In this document: piece by piece, positions 1-7,409 of the stretch
How positions within the stretch are numbered: the stretch's first letter is position 1
Layout: each line of letters starts with the position of its first letter
Source of the DNA: Orrella dioscoreae
GTDB taxonomy: Bacteria > Pseudomonadota > Gammaproteobacteria > Burkholderiales > Burkholderiaceae_B
NCBI RefSeq assembly: GCF_900089455.2
Contig: NZ_LT907988.1
Coordinates: 4,712,001 to 4,776,000 of the forward strand
Length of the DNA stretch: 64,000 nt
Direction: 5' to 3'
Notes under the pieces: model-generated
The model's database searches: none
What the model was told of the DNA's origin: nothing
What the model saw: only the letters and a program-made list of their open reading frames with translations
Program-made: the position numbers and the translations under genes

Positions 1-512
1 ACCCGGCGGATGACCAGCCAGATGCCCAGCAGCACCACCAGCGCGTAGGAGCCGACCTCCAGCCACCAGGTGGCCCGATTCATGACCGCGCCCGTCACGT
101 TCAGCAGCATGGCCGCCACCGTGACCAGCGCAATGGCAGTGAGCGCCTGCACCAAGGCCGAGGCCAGCGCCAGCACGGCGCCATTGCGCACCGTCTGGCG
201 ATTGGCCAGCACATAGGACGCGATCACCGCCTTGCCGTGCCCCGGCCCTAGCGCGTGGAACACGCCATAGGCGAACGACAGGCCCATCAGCGCCCAGCCC
301 GCGTGGCCGTCCTGCTGCCAGGCCCGCACCGCGCCCGTCAGCTGCCGGTAGAAATGCGACTGCCAGATGGACATCTGCGTGAAGAAGGCGCCCAGCCAGC
401 CATCACCGCCGCCACCCACCGAGGTTTCGGGCACGCCGAAAGGATGCGAGGACTGCGCCACGGCGACGCAGGAAAACAGCGCCAGCAAAAAGAAAGCACT
501 CAAGCGCTTCAC
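1..512 (-). CDS. NicO/RcnA-family nickel/cobalt transporter (C-terminus beyond window)
   Basis: About 170 N-terminal residues are visible and the reading frame leaves the window at base 1. A GTG start at 512 overlaps the stop of the upstream DUF1007 gene in a GTGA arrangement, implying translational coupling. A signal-like hydrophobic segment (KRLSAFFLLALFSCVAVAQ) is followed by the NicO hallmark HALGPGHGKAV near residue 85 and by strongly hydrophobic helices. NicO proteins move Ni2+ or Co2+ across the inner membrane, usually outward. Here the gene is last in a zinc-uptake operon, so the true metal and direction are open. DUF1007 plus NicO is a recurrent pair. Confidence 0.8.
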   Translation of the reverse strand, partial: MKRLSAFFLLALFSCVAVAQSSHPFGVPETSVGGGGDGWLGAFFTQMSIWQSHFYRQLTGAVRAWQQDGHAGWALMGLSFAYGVFHALGPGHGKAVIASYVLANRQTVRNGAVLALASALVQALTAIALVTVAAMLLNVTGAVMNRATWWLEVGSYALVVLLGIWLVIRR

Positions 513-1186
513 GAACAACGGACCTCGATGCGATGCGTCAGCGACTGCGTGATGGCGAAAAGCTCTTCGGGCAGGTGTTCCTGCTCGGCGGGAATCGCCG
601 CCAGCCGCTGCAGGGTCTTCCAATCGAGCTCGCGCGGCGGACGGTATTGCGACGTGCATGCCGCGGGCGCGCCGTCGAGCGTGACGGCGTCCTTGTCCTC
701 GAAGGCATAGGCCACGAAGAATGTCGGATCGTAGATGTCGATGTCCGCCACCTTGGCCTGCACGGGCTGCGTCAACGGCAACTCGAAGGACAGCGCCAGC
801 CGGCCGGCAGCCTTGTCCCACTTCACGCTTGCCTTCCTGGGCTTGCCGAACGCAAGGGACTTGCCGCCCACCGCGACACGGGTGAAATAGTGCGACTGCG
901 GCTCGCCCAACGCGGCCACCCAGTCATCGGCCATGGACTGGAGATCCTTCGGCCGGTATTGGCCCTGCTTGTCCTTGGCCAGGCCCTGCAGGGAATACAC
1001 GGACGACATCTCGTCGAACCGCCAGGTCTGGTGGATGGCGGCCAGGCGGCCCTGGGCATCGAAACCCAGGGAGGCTTTCGCGTCGATCCACATGTGCGGG
1101 TGGGCGTGCGCCACGCTGGCCATCCAGAACAAGGCGAGAAAGACGATCAGGGACGCAAGGCGTCCAGGAATTGCTTGGCGTTCCAT
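509..1186 (-). CDS. DUF1007 family periplasmic protein (COG3683)
   Basis: A 225-residue protein beginning with a Sec signal peptide (hydrophobic SLIVFLALFWMASVAHA) and a mature start of HPHMWIDAKASLGFD, typical of DUF1007. Members are often annotated as periplasmic components of an uncharacterised metal transport system and usually sit beside a NicO permease, as here. The ATG at 1186 overlaps the end of the znuA-like gene by 40 bases. A shorter start would remove the signal peptide, so the long start is preferred. The His-x-His at the predicted mature N-terminus could bind metal, which is inference. Confidence 0.8.
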   Translation of the reverse strand: MERQAIPGRLASLIVFLALFWMASVAHAHPHMWIDAKASLGFDAQGRLAAIHQTWRFDEMSSVYSLQGLAKDKQGQYRPKDLQSMADDWVAALGEPQSHYFTRVAVGGKSLAFGKPRKASVKWDKAAGRLALSFELPLTQPVQAKVADIDIYDPTFFVAYAFEDKDAVTLDGAPAACTSQYRPPRELDWKTLQRLAAIPAEQEHLPEELFAITQSLTHRIEVRCS

Positions 1187-2250
1187 TCGAACAGATCCAG
1201 ATACGTGGCGGCGGGTTGCCCCGGCTCGGACAAGGCGTCCGAATAAAGCGTACCACCCACTTTCGCGCCGGTTTCACGCGCGATCTGTTCGACCAGCCTG
1301 GGGCTGGAAACGTTCTCGACAAAGAGCGCCGGCACCTTTTCCTTGCGGACCTGGGCGATGATGCGCGCCACGTCGGCGGCCGAGGGCTCGGCGGCGGTGG
1401 ACAGCCCGGCCACCGGCACGAAGGTCAAGCCATAGGCCTGGCCGAAGTAGCCGAAAGCCTCGTGCGAAATCACGGCCTTGCGGCGCTCGGCGGGCAAGGC
1501 CGCGAAGTCGCGCTTGAGGCGGGCGTCCACGGCCTCGAGCTTCTGCGCATAGGCTTGCGCCCGCTGGCGATAGGCCTGCGCATTCGCCGGGTCCATGCTG
1601 GCCAGGGCCTCGGCGATGTTGCGGGCATAGCGCGCGCCGTTGGCCAGGCTCTGCCAGGCATGGGGGTCCCACTCGCCATGATCGTGATGCGCGTGGGCAT
1701 CGGCGGCGGGCTTGGCCTTCGCCTTGCCATGATCATGCCCGTGGTCATGGTCATGGTCATGGTCATGGTCATGGTCATGGTCATGATCGTGGTCGTGGTC
1801 GTGGTCGTGCTTGTGGTCGTGGCCGTGGTCGTGCTTCTCGTGGTCGTGGCCATGCGCTTCCTCGCCATGCGAGAAGCGCAGCGGCGTGATCCCGTCGCTT
1901 GCCACCACGGTCTTGCCCTTGAAACCCGAGGCACGCTGCAGCCGGTCCAGCCAGGTCTCGAACTGCAGGCCGTTCACCACCAGCAGTTGCGCGCCGGCCA
2001 GCTTGCGGGCATCGCCCGGCGTGGGTTCATAGGCGTGCGCGTCGGCATTGCGGCCCACCAGCGTCGCCACCTCCACCTGCTCACCGCCCACCTGGCGCGT
2101 GATGTCCTCCAGCAGCGAGAAACTCGTCACCACCTTCAGCGGCGCGGCCGCGGCGGCGGTGCCCGCCAGGCAAAGCGCGAGCGCCAGCGCATAGCGGCGC
2201 AGGCCGCCGCGCGCGCGGGAAGACGAATTCGATTGCTCGGACAGGCTCAT
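1147..2250 (-). CDS. znuA: ZnuA-like zinc ABC transporter substrate-binding protein
   Basis: A 367-residue cluster A-I metal-binding lipocalin-like receptor. It has an N-terminal signal peptide (LALALCLAGTAAAAA), then KVVTSFSLLEDITRQVGG typical of ZnuA/TroA proteins. A very long His/Asp loop at about residues 125-190 is characteristic of zinc rather than manganese receptors. Conserved EWDPHAW and ISHEAFGYFGQAYGL metal-site regions follow. The gene lies 2 bases after the permease gene and after the ATPase gene. Within the loop a six-base unit is repeated in tandem, giving an uninterrupted His-Asp ladder. It should deliver zinc to the importer under zinc limitation. The start was chosen at the ATG that precedes the signal peptide. 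Confidence 0.9.
   Translation of the reverse strand: MSLSEQSNSSSRARGGLRRYALALALCLAGTAAAAAPLKVVTSFSLLEDITRQVGGEQVEVATLVGRNADAHAYEPTPGDARKLAGAQLLVVNGLQFETWLDRLQRASGFKGKTVVASDGITPLRFSHGEEAHGHDHEKHDHGHDHKHDHDHDHDHDHDHDHDHDHDHDHGHDHGKAKAKPAADAHAHHDHGEWDPHAWQSLANGARYARNIAEALASMDPANAQAYRQRAQAYAQKLEAVDARLKRDFAALPAERRKAVISHEAFGYFGQAYGLTFVPVAGLSTAAEPSAADVARIIAQVRKEKVPALFVENVSSPRLVEQIARETGAKVGGTLYSDALSEPGQPAATYLDLFEWNAKQFLDALRP
1743..1784. repeat. Hexanucleotide tandem repeat, 7 copies of GGTCAT
   Basis: Seven perfect GGTCAT units, then degenerate GATCGT and GGTCGT units up to about 1810. On the coding (minus) strand it reads ATGACC, and in the znuA frame it encodes alternating His and Asp. Because the unit is six bases, gain or loss of copies stays in frame and changes only the length of the metal-binding loop. 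Confidence 0.9.
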
Positions 2251-2252
2251 GG

Positions 2253-3122
2253 CTAGACTCCTTTTTCGGCCAGGCGCTCCCGCGACAGCAAGCCGCCGCA
2301 AGGACCGCAGAGAACCGACACGACATAGGCCGCGCCGGAGGACAGGATGATGGCCGGCGACGCCGGCACGTTCAGGTGATAGGACAGCAGCAGGCCCACC
2401 GTGCCACCGGCCACGCCGATGGCCGTGGCCAGCAGGATCTGGCCGTCGACGGTGGTGGACCAGAAGCGGGCGGACGCCGCGGGCAGCATCATCTGCCCCA
2501 CCGCCATCAGGGTTCCCAGCACCTGGAAACCCGCGACAAGGTTCAGCACCACCAGCGCCAGGAAGACCAAATGCGCGATGCCTCCCCGCGCGCGCAGGGC
2601 CTGCACGAAACCGGGATCCAGGCATTCGGCCACCAGCAGGCGGTAGCCCACGGCCAGCACGCACAAGGTCAGCGTCGTGCTGACACCCACCAGCAGCAGC
2701 GCATCGTCGTCCAGGCCCAGCACCGTGCCGAACAGCACGTGCAGGAGGTCCATGCTGGAGCCGCGCAGCGACACCAGCAGCACGCCCAGCCCCAGCGAGA
2801 TCAGGTAGAAGGCCGCCAGGCTCGCGTCCTCGCGCAGGGGCGTCCAGCGTGCGACGACGCCCGCCAGCAAGGCCACCAGCAGGCCGGACAGCAGGCCACC
2901 GGCCAGCATCGCCCCCAGCGACAGGCCCGACAGCAGGAAACCCGCCGCCACGCCCGGCAGGATGGCGTGCGACATGGCGTCGCCCATCAGGCTCATGCGC
3001 CGCAGCACCAGGAAGACGCCGAGCGGCGCGCAAGCCACCGACAGCGTCCAGGTGCCGGCCAGCGCGCGGCGCATGAAGCCGAAGTCCAGGAACGGCGCCA
3101 GGATCAGGTCGTGCAGGCTCAT
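2253..3122 (-). CDS. znuB: ZnuB-like zinc ABC transporter permease
   Basis: A 289-residue ABC-3 family permease with about eight hydrophobic helices. MSLMGDAMSHAILPGVA near residue 40 is the family signature. The ATG at 3122 is 10 bases after the ATPase stop, and the stop is 2 bases before the znuA-like start. A longer open frame exists upstream but overlaps the ATPase gene and adds a charged non-membrane extension, so it was rejected. It forms the membrane channel for zinc import with the flanking ATPase and receptor. Confidence 0.9.
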   Translation of the reverse strand: MSLHDLILAPFLDFGFMRRALAGTWTLSVACAPLGVFLVLRRMSLMGDAMSHAILPGVAAGFLLSGLSLGAMLAGGLLSGLLVALLAGVVARWTPLREDASLAAFYLISLGLGVLLVSLRGSSMDLLHVLFGTVLGLDDDALLLVGVSTTLTLCVLAVGYRLLVAECLDPGFVQALRARGGIAHLVFLALVVLNLVAGFQVLGTLMAVGQMMLPAASARFWSTTVDGQILLATAIGVAGGTVGLLLSYHLNVPASPAIILSSGAAYVVSVLCGPCGGLLSRERLAEKGV

Positions 3123-3132
3123 GACGGCGTCC

Positions 3133-3846
3133 TCACAACCATTCCTGGGCCGCGCCACCGCGCGCAGCCGCCAGGTTGTCCGGCGACAGCACTTCGGCCG
3201 TCTTGCCCCAGGCCACGACGCGCCCCGCCAGCAGCAGGGCCTGCGGGAATCCGCGCCGCACAAGGGAAAGATCATGCGACACCGCCACGACCGTGCGTCC
3301 CTGGGCATGCCAGTCCTGCATCAGGCGCAGCAGCACGCCGGTGGTCTCGCCATCCATCGCGGCGAAAGGTTCGTCCAGCAGCATCACGCTCGCGTCCTGC
3401 ATCAGCAGGCGCGCGAACAGCACGCGCTGCATCTGCCCGCCGGACAACGCAAACAGGCTGCGCGCCGCGCAATCCGCCAGGCCGACCTGCTCCAGCGCCG
3501 CCTGTGCACGCGCCCACTCCGATCCGGGCAGGCGGCCCCAGGCGCCCACGCGCCGCCACGCGCCCATGGCGACGAGATCGATGACCCGCAAGGGAAAGCT
3601 GCGGTCCAGGCTGGCGGCCTGGGGCAGCCAGGCGATATCGCGCGCGTCGCCTTCCACATGCAGCACGCCCGACAGCGGCGCGATGAGCCCTGCCATGGCC
3701 TTCAGCAATGTCGACTTGCCTGCCCCGTTGGCGCCCACGACGGCCGTCATGGAGCCGGGCGGGAATACGCCGGAGACCTCGCGCAGCACGGTCCGCGTGC
3801 GCCATCCCAGGCTCACGTCCAGCAGCGAAATGGCGGGCACGCTCAC
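3133..3846 (-). CDS. znuC: ZnuC-like zinc ABC transporter ATPase
   Basis: A 237-residue ABC ATPase with Walker A GANGAGKS, signature LSGGQMQR, Walker B VMLLDEPF and switch His in VSHDL. The GTG at 3846 overlaps the stop of the upstream 52-aa ORF as GTGA, arguing for this start by coupling; GTG at 3840 is an alternative two codons in. The ATPase precedes the permease and receptor, so the module is ATPase-permease-receptor. It powers zinc import. Confidence 0.88.
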   Translation of the reverse strand: MSVPAISLLDVSLGWRTRTVLREVSGVFPPGSMTAVVGANGAGKSTLLKAMAGLIAPLSGVLHVEGDARDIAWLPQAASLDRSFPLRVIDLVAMGAWRRVGAWGRLPGSEWARAQAALEQVGLADCAARSLFALSGGQMQRVLFARLLMQDASVMLLDEPFAAMDGETTGVLLRLMQDWHAQGRTVVAVSHDLSLVRRGFPQALLLAGRVVAWGKTAEVLSPDNLAAARGGAAQEWL

Positions 3847-4001
3847 AGGCCTGCCCCGCCCATCGCCCAGGCGATCAGGCCCCACAGCACCGCGGACACG
3901 CTAACGGCGGCCAACAGGCGGGACCAGGCGGAATCGGCAAGGCGGGAGCGCAAAGGCGGACGCGGCGCGGCGGGCGTGCCCTGGAAAAGACGGGGGAACA
4001 T
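3843..4001 (-). CDS. Small single-pass membrane protein leading the znu operon
   Basis: A 52-residue ORF beginning MFPRLFQGTPAAPRPP, with a basic proline-rich N-terminus and one strong hydrophobic segment near the C-terminus (LLAAVSVSAVLWGLIAWAMG). Its stop overlaps the ATPase GTG start, and the candidate Zur box lies about 25 bases upstream of its ATG, so it is the first gene of the operon. I do not recognise the family. Position and coupling suggest a small accessory to the zinc importer, or a leader peptide that couples translation. Confidence 0.55.
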   Translation of the reverse strand: MFPRLFQGTPAAPRPPLRSRLADSAWSRLLAAVSVSAVLWGLIAWAMGGAGL

Positions 4002-4023
4002 GGTGGATGGCAATGGGGTTTTA

Positions 4024-4042
4024 GAAACGTTATAACATAACC
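4024..4042. promoter_or_regulatory. Candidate Zur box
   Basis: GAAACGTTATAACATAACC closely resembles the proteobacterial Zur consensus (GAAATGTTATANTATAACATTTC). The core is the inverted repeat GTTAT-AAC-ATAAC at 4029-4041. It is the most AT-rich spot between the divergent znu operon and zur, so it could repress both when zinc is plentiful. Confidence 0.75.
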
Positions 4043-4142
4043 AATAGACGCTCATCGGCGCGCCCCACGCGCCCTTCCATTAGAATCGCTCCAACGCCAC
4101 GCGCGGGCCCACGCCGCGCCCGGCCTTCATTCAGAGCACGCC

Positions 4143-4640
4143 ATGCCTCCCTCCGCGACCTCCGGCTCCCGTTCCGTCTCTGCCCGCCTCGACGTGGCGG
4201 AGACGCTCTGCGCCGAACGCGGACGCCGGTTGACCCCCATCCGCCGCAAGGTGCTGGAACTGCTGCTGCGCCATGGCCGCAGCCTGAAGGCCTATGAACT
4301 GCTGGAGGAAATGCGCGGCGTGCATCCCGGCGCGGCGCCCCCCACGGTCTACCGCGCGCTGGATTTTCTGGTCGAGGAAGGCCTCATCCACCGGCTGGAT
4401 GCCGTCAACGCCTGGAGCGCCTGCCATGACGCCGAAGGCGCGCCGCACGACCTGCTGGTGGTCTGCACCTGTTGCGGCAAGGTCGCGGAAATCAGCGACC
4501 CCGCGCTCAGCCGCCAGCTGGCCGAAAGGGTGAAGAAGACCGGCTACGTGCTGGCCACGCACGAAACGGAATTGCGCGCCCTCTGCCCCCAGTGCCAGCA
4601 GGAACCCCACGAGCACCATTTCCATACGCACGCGCACTGA
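4143..4640 (+). CDS. zur: Zur, Fur-family zinc uptake regulator
   Basis: A 165-residue Fur-family repressor. A winged-helix DNA-binding domain spans about residues 20-90 (LTPIRRKVLELLL, PTVYRALDFLVEEGLIH). The dimerisation domain has Cys108, Cys110 and Cys111 and a C-terminal pair Cys148/Cys151 (CPQC) for the structural zinc. It ends in a His-rich tail (HEHHFHTHAH). The CxCC plus CxxC pattern and divergent placement from a zinc importer favour Zur over Fur. It represses zinc uptake genes when zinc-bound. A candidate Zur box lies about 100 bases upstream. Confidence 0.92.
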   Translation: MPPSATSGSRSVSARLDVAETLCAERGRRLTPIRRKVLELLLRHGRSLKAYELLEEMRGVHPGAAPPTVYRALDFLVEEGLIHRLDAVNAWSACHDAEGAPHDLLVVCTCCGKVAEISDPALSRQLAERVKKTGYVLATHETELRALCPQCQQEPHEHHFHTHAH

Positions 4641-4992
4641 CCGCTCGCCACCCGGCGTACACCGTTGGGGAATTTGTAAGCAAAACCCCGGATACGCTGT
4701 CCGGCGCGCAGGCGTTTCCCCTTCCCCCGCACTTGCAATGTGCCGGATCGCCCCTATATATAAGCGTCCGCGACGGACGCCAGCCTGTCGCCCAGGCGCA
4801 TCAAGGGGTTTCCCGCAGTGCACAAATCAAGGTTTGCCCACAGCGACTGCCTGTGATGTAATCCGGCGTTCGCCTTTTCAGACAAGGCCTTAGGGCTTGC
4901 TTGGCGCCATGCCGGCGGCGCACTTCGCGCCCGTCCCCGGACAAGCCGAAGACAAGCCCGGCAAGCCCCCGAATCCAGCACGAGTACCAGGC
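4641..4992. other. 352-base non-coding gap between zur and the COG0523 gene
   Basis: No supported gene. The only AT-rich island is TATATATAA at 4755-4763, a possible -10 region for the downstream GTPase gene. I searched by eye for a second Zur box and did not find a convincing one. An in-frame ATG at 4897 would extend the GTPase by 32 residues of low-complexity sequence and was not used. Confidence 0.5.
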
Positions 4993-6111
4993 ATGAACAC
5001 CCCCCGCAGTCTCGACCAGATGGTCCCCGTCACGATCCTGACCGGCTTCCTCGGCGCGGGCAAGACGACGCTCCTCAAACGCATCCTCACCGAATACCAC
5101 GGTCGCCGCATCGCGGTCATCGAAAACGAATTCGGGCCGGAAAGCATCGACAACGATCTGCTGGTGCAGGACAGCGAAGAGCAGATCATCGAGCTCAGCA
5201 ACGGCTGCGTCTGCTGCACCGTGCGCGGCGACCTGATGAACACGCTGAACGACCTGCGCAAGAAGCGCGAGGCCGGCGAGGTCACGTTCGAGCGCATCAT
5301 CATCGAAACCACCGGCATGGCCAACCCCGGCCCGGTGTGCCAGACCTTCTTCATGGACGACGACATCGCCGAGTACTACCGCCTGGATGCGGTGGTGACG
5401 GTGGTCGACGCCAAGCACGGCATGGCCACGCTGGATGCGCAGGAAGAAGCGCAGAAGCAGGTGGGCTTCGCCGACCGCATCCTGGTCTCCAAGAAAGACC
5501 TGGTCAACGAGGCCGACTACCAGGCCCTGCGCCATCGCCTGGTGCGCATCAACCCGCGCGCCTCGATCGAATCCGTCCATTTCGGCGAAACCGAACTGGG
5601 CAAGATCATCGACATCAGCGGCTTCAACCTCAATACCATCCTCGACATCGACCCGCAGTTCCTGGCCGATGAGCACCCTGACGCCGCGCACGACCACGCG
5701 CATGGCCACGACCACCATGACCACGGCCATCATGGCCATGATCACGACCACGAAGGCCACGACTGCAGCCCGGGCTGCAACCACGGCCATCACCATCACC
5801 CGGCGCACAACGACGACATCGGCGCGTTCGTGTTCCGCTCGAACAAGCCGTTCAACCCGGAGCGCCTGGAAGAGTTCCTGGGCGGCCTGGTGCAGGTCTA
5901 TGGTCCCGATCTGTTGCGCTACAAGGGCATTCTTTACATCAAGGGCGTGAATCGCCGTATGCTTTTCCAGGGTGTGCACATGATGATGGGCGCCGAGCCC
6001 GGCAAGCCCTGGACCTCGCAGGAAAAGAAGGCCACCAAGATGGTATTCATCGGCCGCAAGCTGCCCCAGGAGATTTTTACCCGGGGATTGGAGCAGTGCC
6101 TGGCCAGTTGA
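4993..6111 (+). CDS. COG0523 metal-chaperone GTPase (CobW/ZNG1/YjiA family)
   Basis: A 372-residue G3E GTPase. Walker A GFLGAGKT spans residues 18-25 and the family CxCC metal site is Cys72-Val-Cys74-Cys75. A Walker B-like IIIETTG and an SKKDL guanine-specificity motif (standing in for NKxD) are present. A His/Asp-rich linker with two extra Cys precedes the C-terminal CobW_C domain. The family inserts metal, often zinc, into client proteins under scarcity. Location immediately after zur supports a zinc role. Start chosen at ATG 4993, just before the conserved PVTILTGFLG. Confidence 0.85.
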   Translation: MNTPRSLDQMVPVTILTGFLGAGKTTLLKRILTEYHGRRIAVIENEFGPESIDNDLLVQDSEEQIIELSNGCVCCTVRGDLMNTLNDLRKKREAGEVTFERIIIETTGMANPGPVCQTFFMDDDIAEYYRLDAVVTVVDAKHGMATLDAQEEAQKQVGFADRILVSKKDLVNEADYQALRHRLVRINPRASIESVHFGETELGKIIDISGFNLNTILDIDPQFLADEHPDAAHDHAHGHDHHDHGHHGHDHDHEGHDCSPGCNHGHHHHPAHNDDIGAFVFRSNKPFNPERLEEFLGGLVQVYGPDLLRYKGILYIKGVNRRMLFQGVHMMMGAEPGKPWTSQEKKATKMVFIGRKLPQEIFTRGLEQCLAS

Positions 6112-6177
6112 GGGACGGTGCGTCACGCTGACGCGCCTCCTTGTCAGGCCGGAACATAATCTAGACGGAGTGCTTTC

Positions 6178-6648
6178 ATGGCTACCAAGGCAGCAAGCAA
6201 GAAAACGGGCAAGCAGGCGAACGCCGACGCGGCGGTCATCGACCTGCCCACAGAGCAAGAACTCCTGGCCATGTCCGACGCGGACTACATGAACGAGCGT
6301 CAGCTCAATTTCTTCCGCGAGCGTCTGCGCCAGCTGGAGCAGGAAATCCTCAACAACGCAGGCGCCACCACCGAGCACCTGCGCGAAACGCAATTCGTCC
6401 CCGATCCGGCCGACCGCGCCACGATCGAGGAAGAACATGCGCTGGAACTGCGCACGCGCGACCGCGAACGCAAGCTGCTGAAGAAAGTGCAGCAGTCCAT
6501 CGCCCGCATCGACAGCGGCGAGTACGGCTGGTGCGAGGAAACGGGCGAGCCCATCGGCGTGCCCCGCCTGCTCGCACGTCCCACGGCCACCCTGTCGCTG
6601 GAAGCGCAGGAACGCCGTGAGATGCGCCAGAAGATGTTCGGCGACTGA
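6178..6648 (+). CDS. dksA: DksA, RNA polymerase secondary-channel regulator, one-cysteine form
   Basis: A 156-residue protein with the coiled-coil bearing the DksA tip Asp residues (MSDADYMNERQLNFF, then DPADRATIEEE) and a C-terminal domain ending RREMRQKMFGD. DksA works with ppGpp to control stable RNA and amino-acid promoters. Only one cysteine is present, Cys119 in GWCEETGEPIG; the other three zinc-finger cysteines of E. coli DksA are replaced (Thr, Ser and Ala positions). It should therefore fold without structural zinc. A strong terminator follows. Confidence 0.93.
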   Translation: MATKAASKKTGKQANADAAVIDLPTEQELLAMSDADYMNERQLNFFRERLRQLEQEILNNAGATTEHLRETQFVPDPADRATIEEEHALELRTRDRERKLLKKVQQSIARIDSGEYGWCEETGEPIGVPRLLARPTATLSLEAQERREMRQKMFGD

Positions 6649-6690
6649 CGCCGCGCCAGGCGCGCGCCCACGGGCGCGCCCCGGCACTTG

Positions 6691-6730
6691 AACGGACCTG
6701 CCCGCGCCTTGCGCGGCCAGGTCCGTTTTA
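6691..6730 (+). terminator. Rho-independent terminator of dksA
   Basis: Ten-base stem AACGGACCTG (6691-6700) pairs with CAGGTCCGTT (6718-6727), with a nested CCGCGC/GCGCGG stem inside, followed by a short T run. It separates dksA from hslVU. Confidence 0.8.
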
Positions 6731-6825
6731 CTTTGCGTCAAGCGCGTCTCGTCACGCCGGGACGGCACGCTTGAACTTTGCCCGCCCATCCCCATCTACT
6801 TTCCCAGTACGACGAGACGAGACAC

Positions 6826-7365
6826 ATGGAACAATTTCACGCCACCACCATCCTCTGCGTGCGCCGCGGCAACCGGGTCGCCCTGGGCGGCGACGGTCAG
6901 GTCACGCTGGGCAATATCGTCATCAAGGGCACCGCCCGCAAGATCCGCCGCCTGTACCAGGACAAGATCCTGGCCGGCTTCGCGGGCGCGACGGCCGACG
7001 CCTTCACCCTGCAGGAGCGCTTCGAGGCCAAGCTGGAGAAGCACCAGGGCAACCTGCTGCGCGCGGCCGTCGAACTGACCCGCGACTGGCGCACCGACCG
7101 CGTGCTGCGCCGCCTGGAGGCCATGCTGATCGTGGCCGACCGTGAGCACACGCTGGTGCTCACGGGCAATGGCGACGTGCTGGAACCCGAACACGGCATC
7201 GCCGCCATCGGCTCTGGCGGCGCCTACGCCCAGTCGGCCGCGCTGGCCTTGCTGCAGAACACCGACATGGCGCCGGAAGACGTCGTGAAGAAATCGCTGG
7301 AGATCGCGGGCGATCTCTGCATCTACACCAACCAGAATCACGTCGTGGAAGTGCTGGGCGAGTGA
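6826..7365 (+). CDS. hslV: HslV, proteolytic subunit of the HslUV protease
   Basis: A 179-residue threonine protease of the proteasome beta type. The short propeptide MEQFHA precedes the catalytic Thr of [19 protein letters not shown] and [11 protein letters not shown] are conserved. With the HslU ATPase it degrades unfolded and regulatory proteins in the cytoplasm. The ATG at 6826 was chosen because it places the processed Thr correctly; the longer frame upstream adds non-conserved residues. hslU follows directly. Confidence 0.96.
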   Translation: MEQFHATTILCVRRGNRVALGGDGQVTLGNIVIKGTARKIRRLYQDKILAGFAGATADAFTLQERFEAKLEKHQGNLLRAAVELTRDWRTDRVLRRLEAMLIVADREHTLVLTGNGDVLEPEHGIAAIGSGGAYAQSAALALLQNTDMAPEDVVKKSLEIAGDLCIYTNQNHVVEVLGE

Positions 7366-7409
7366 CCCTCGCGCCGACACCGACCTCGACACAGCCAAGC
7401 AGAGCCGCC

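Noticed and set aside
1743-1810. Tandem repeat considered as a CRISPR-like array
   Set aside because: Units are six bases with no spacers and lie in the coding frame of znuA.
4801-6795. A 664-codon minus-strand frame across the COG0523 and dksA genes
   Set aside because: Fully antisense to two well-supported genes; Val-rich stretches arise from the His-rich linker read backwards.
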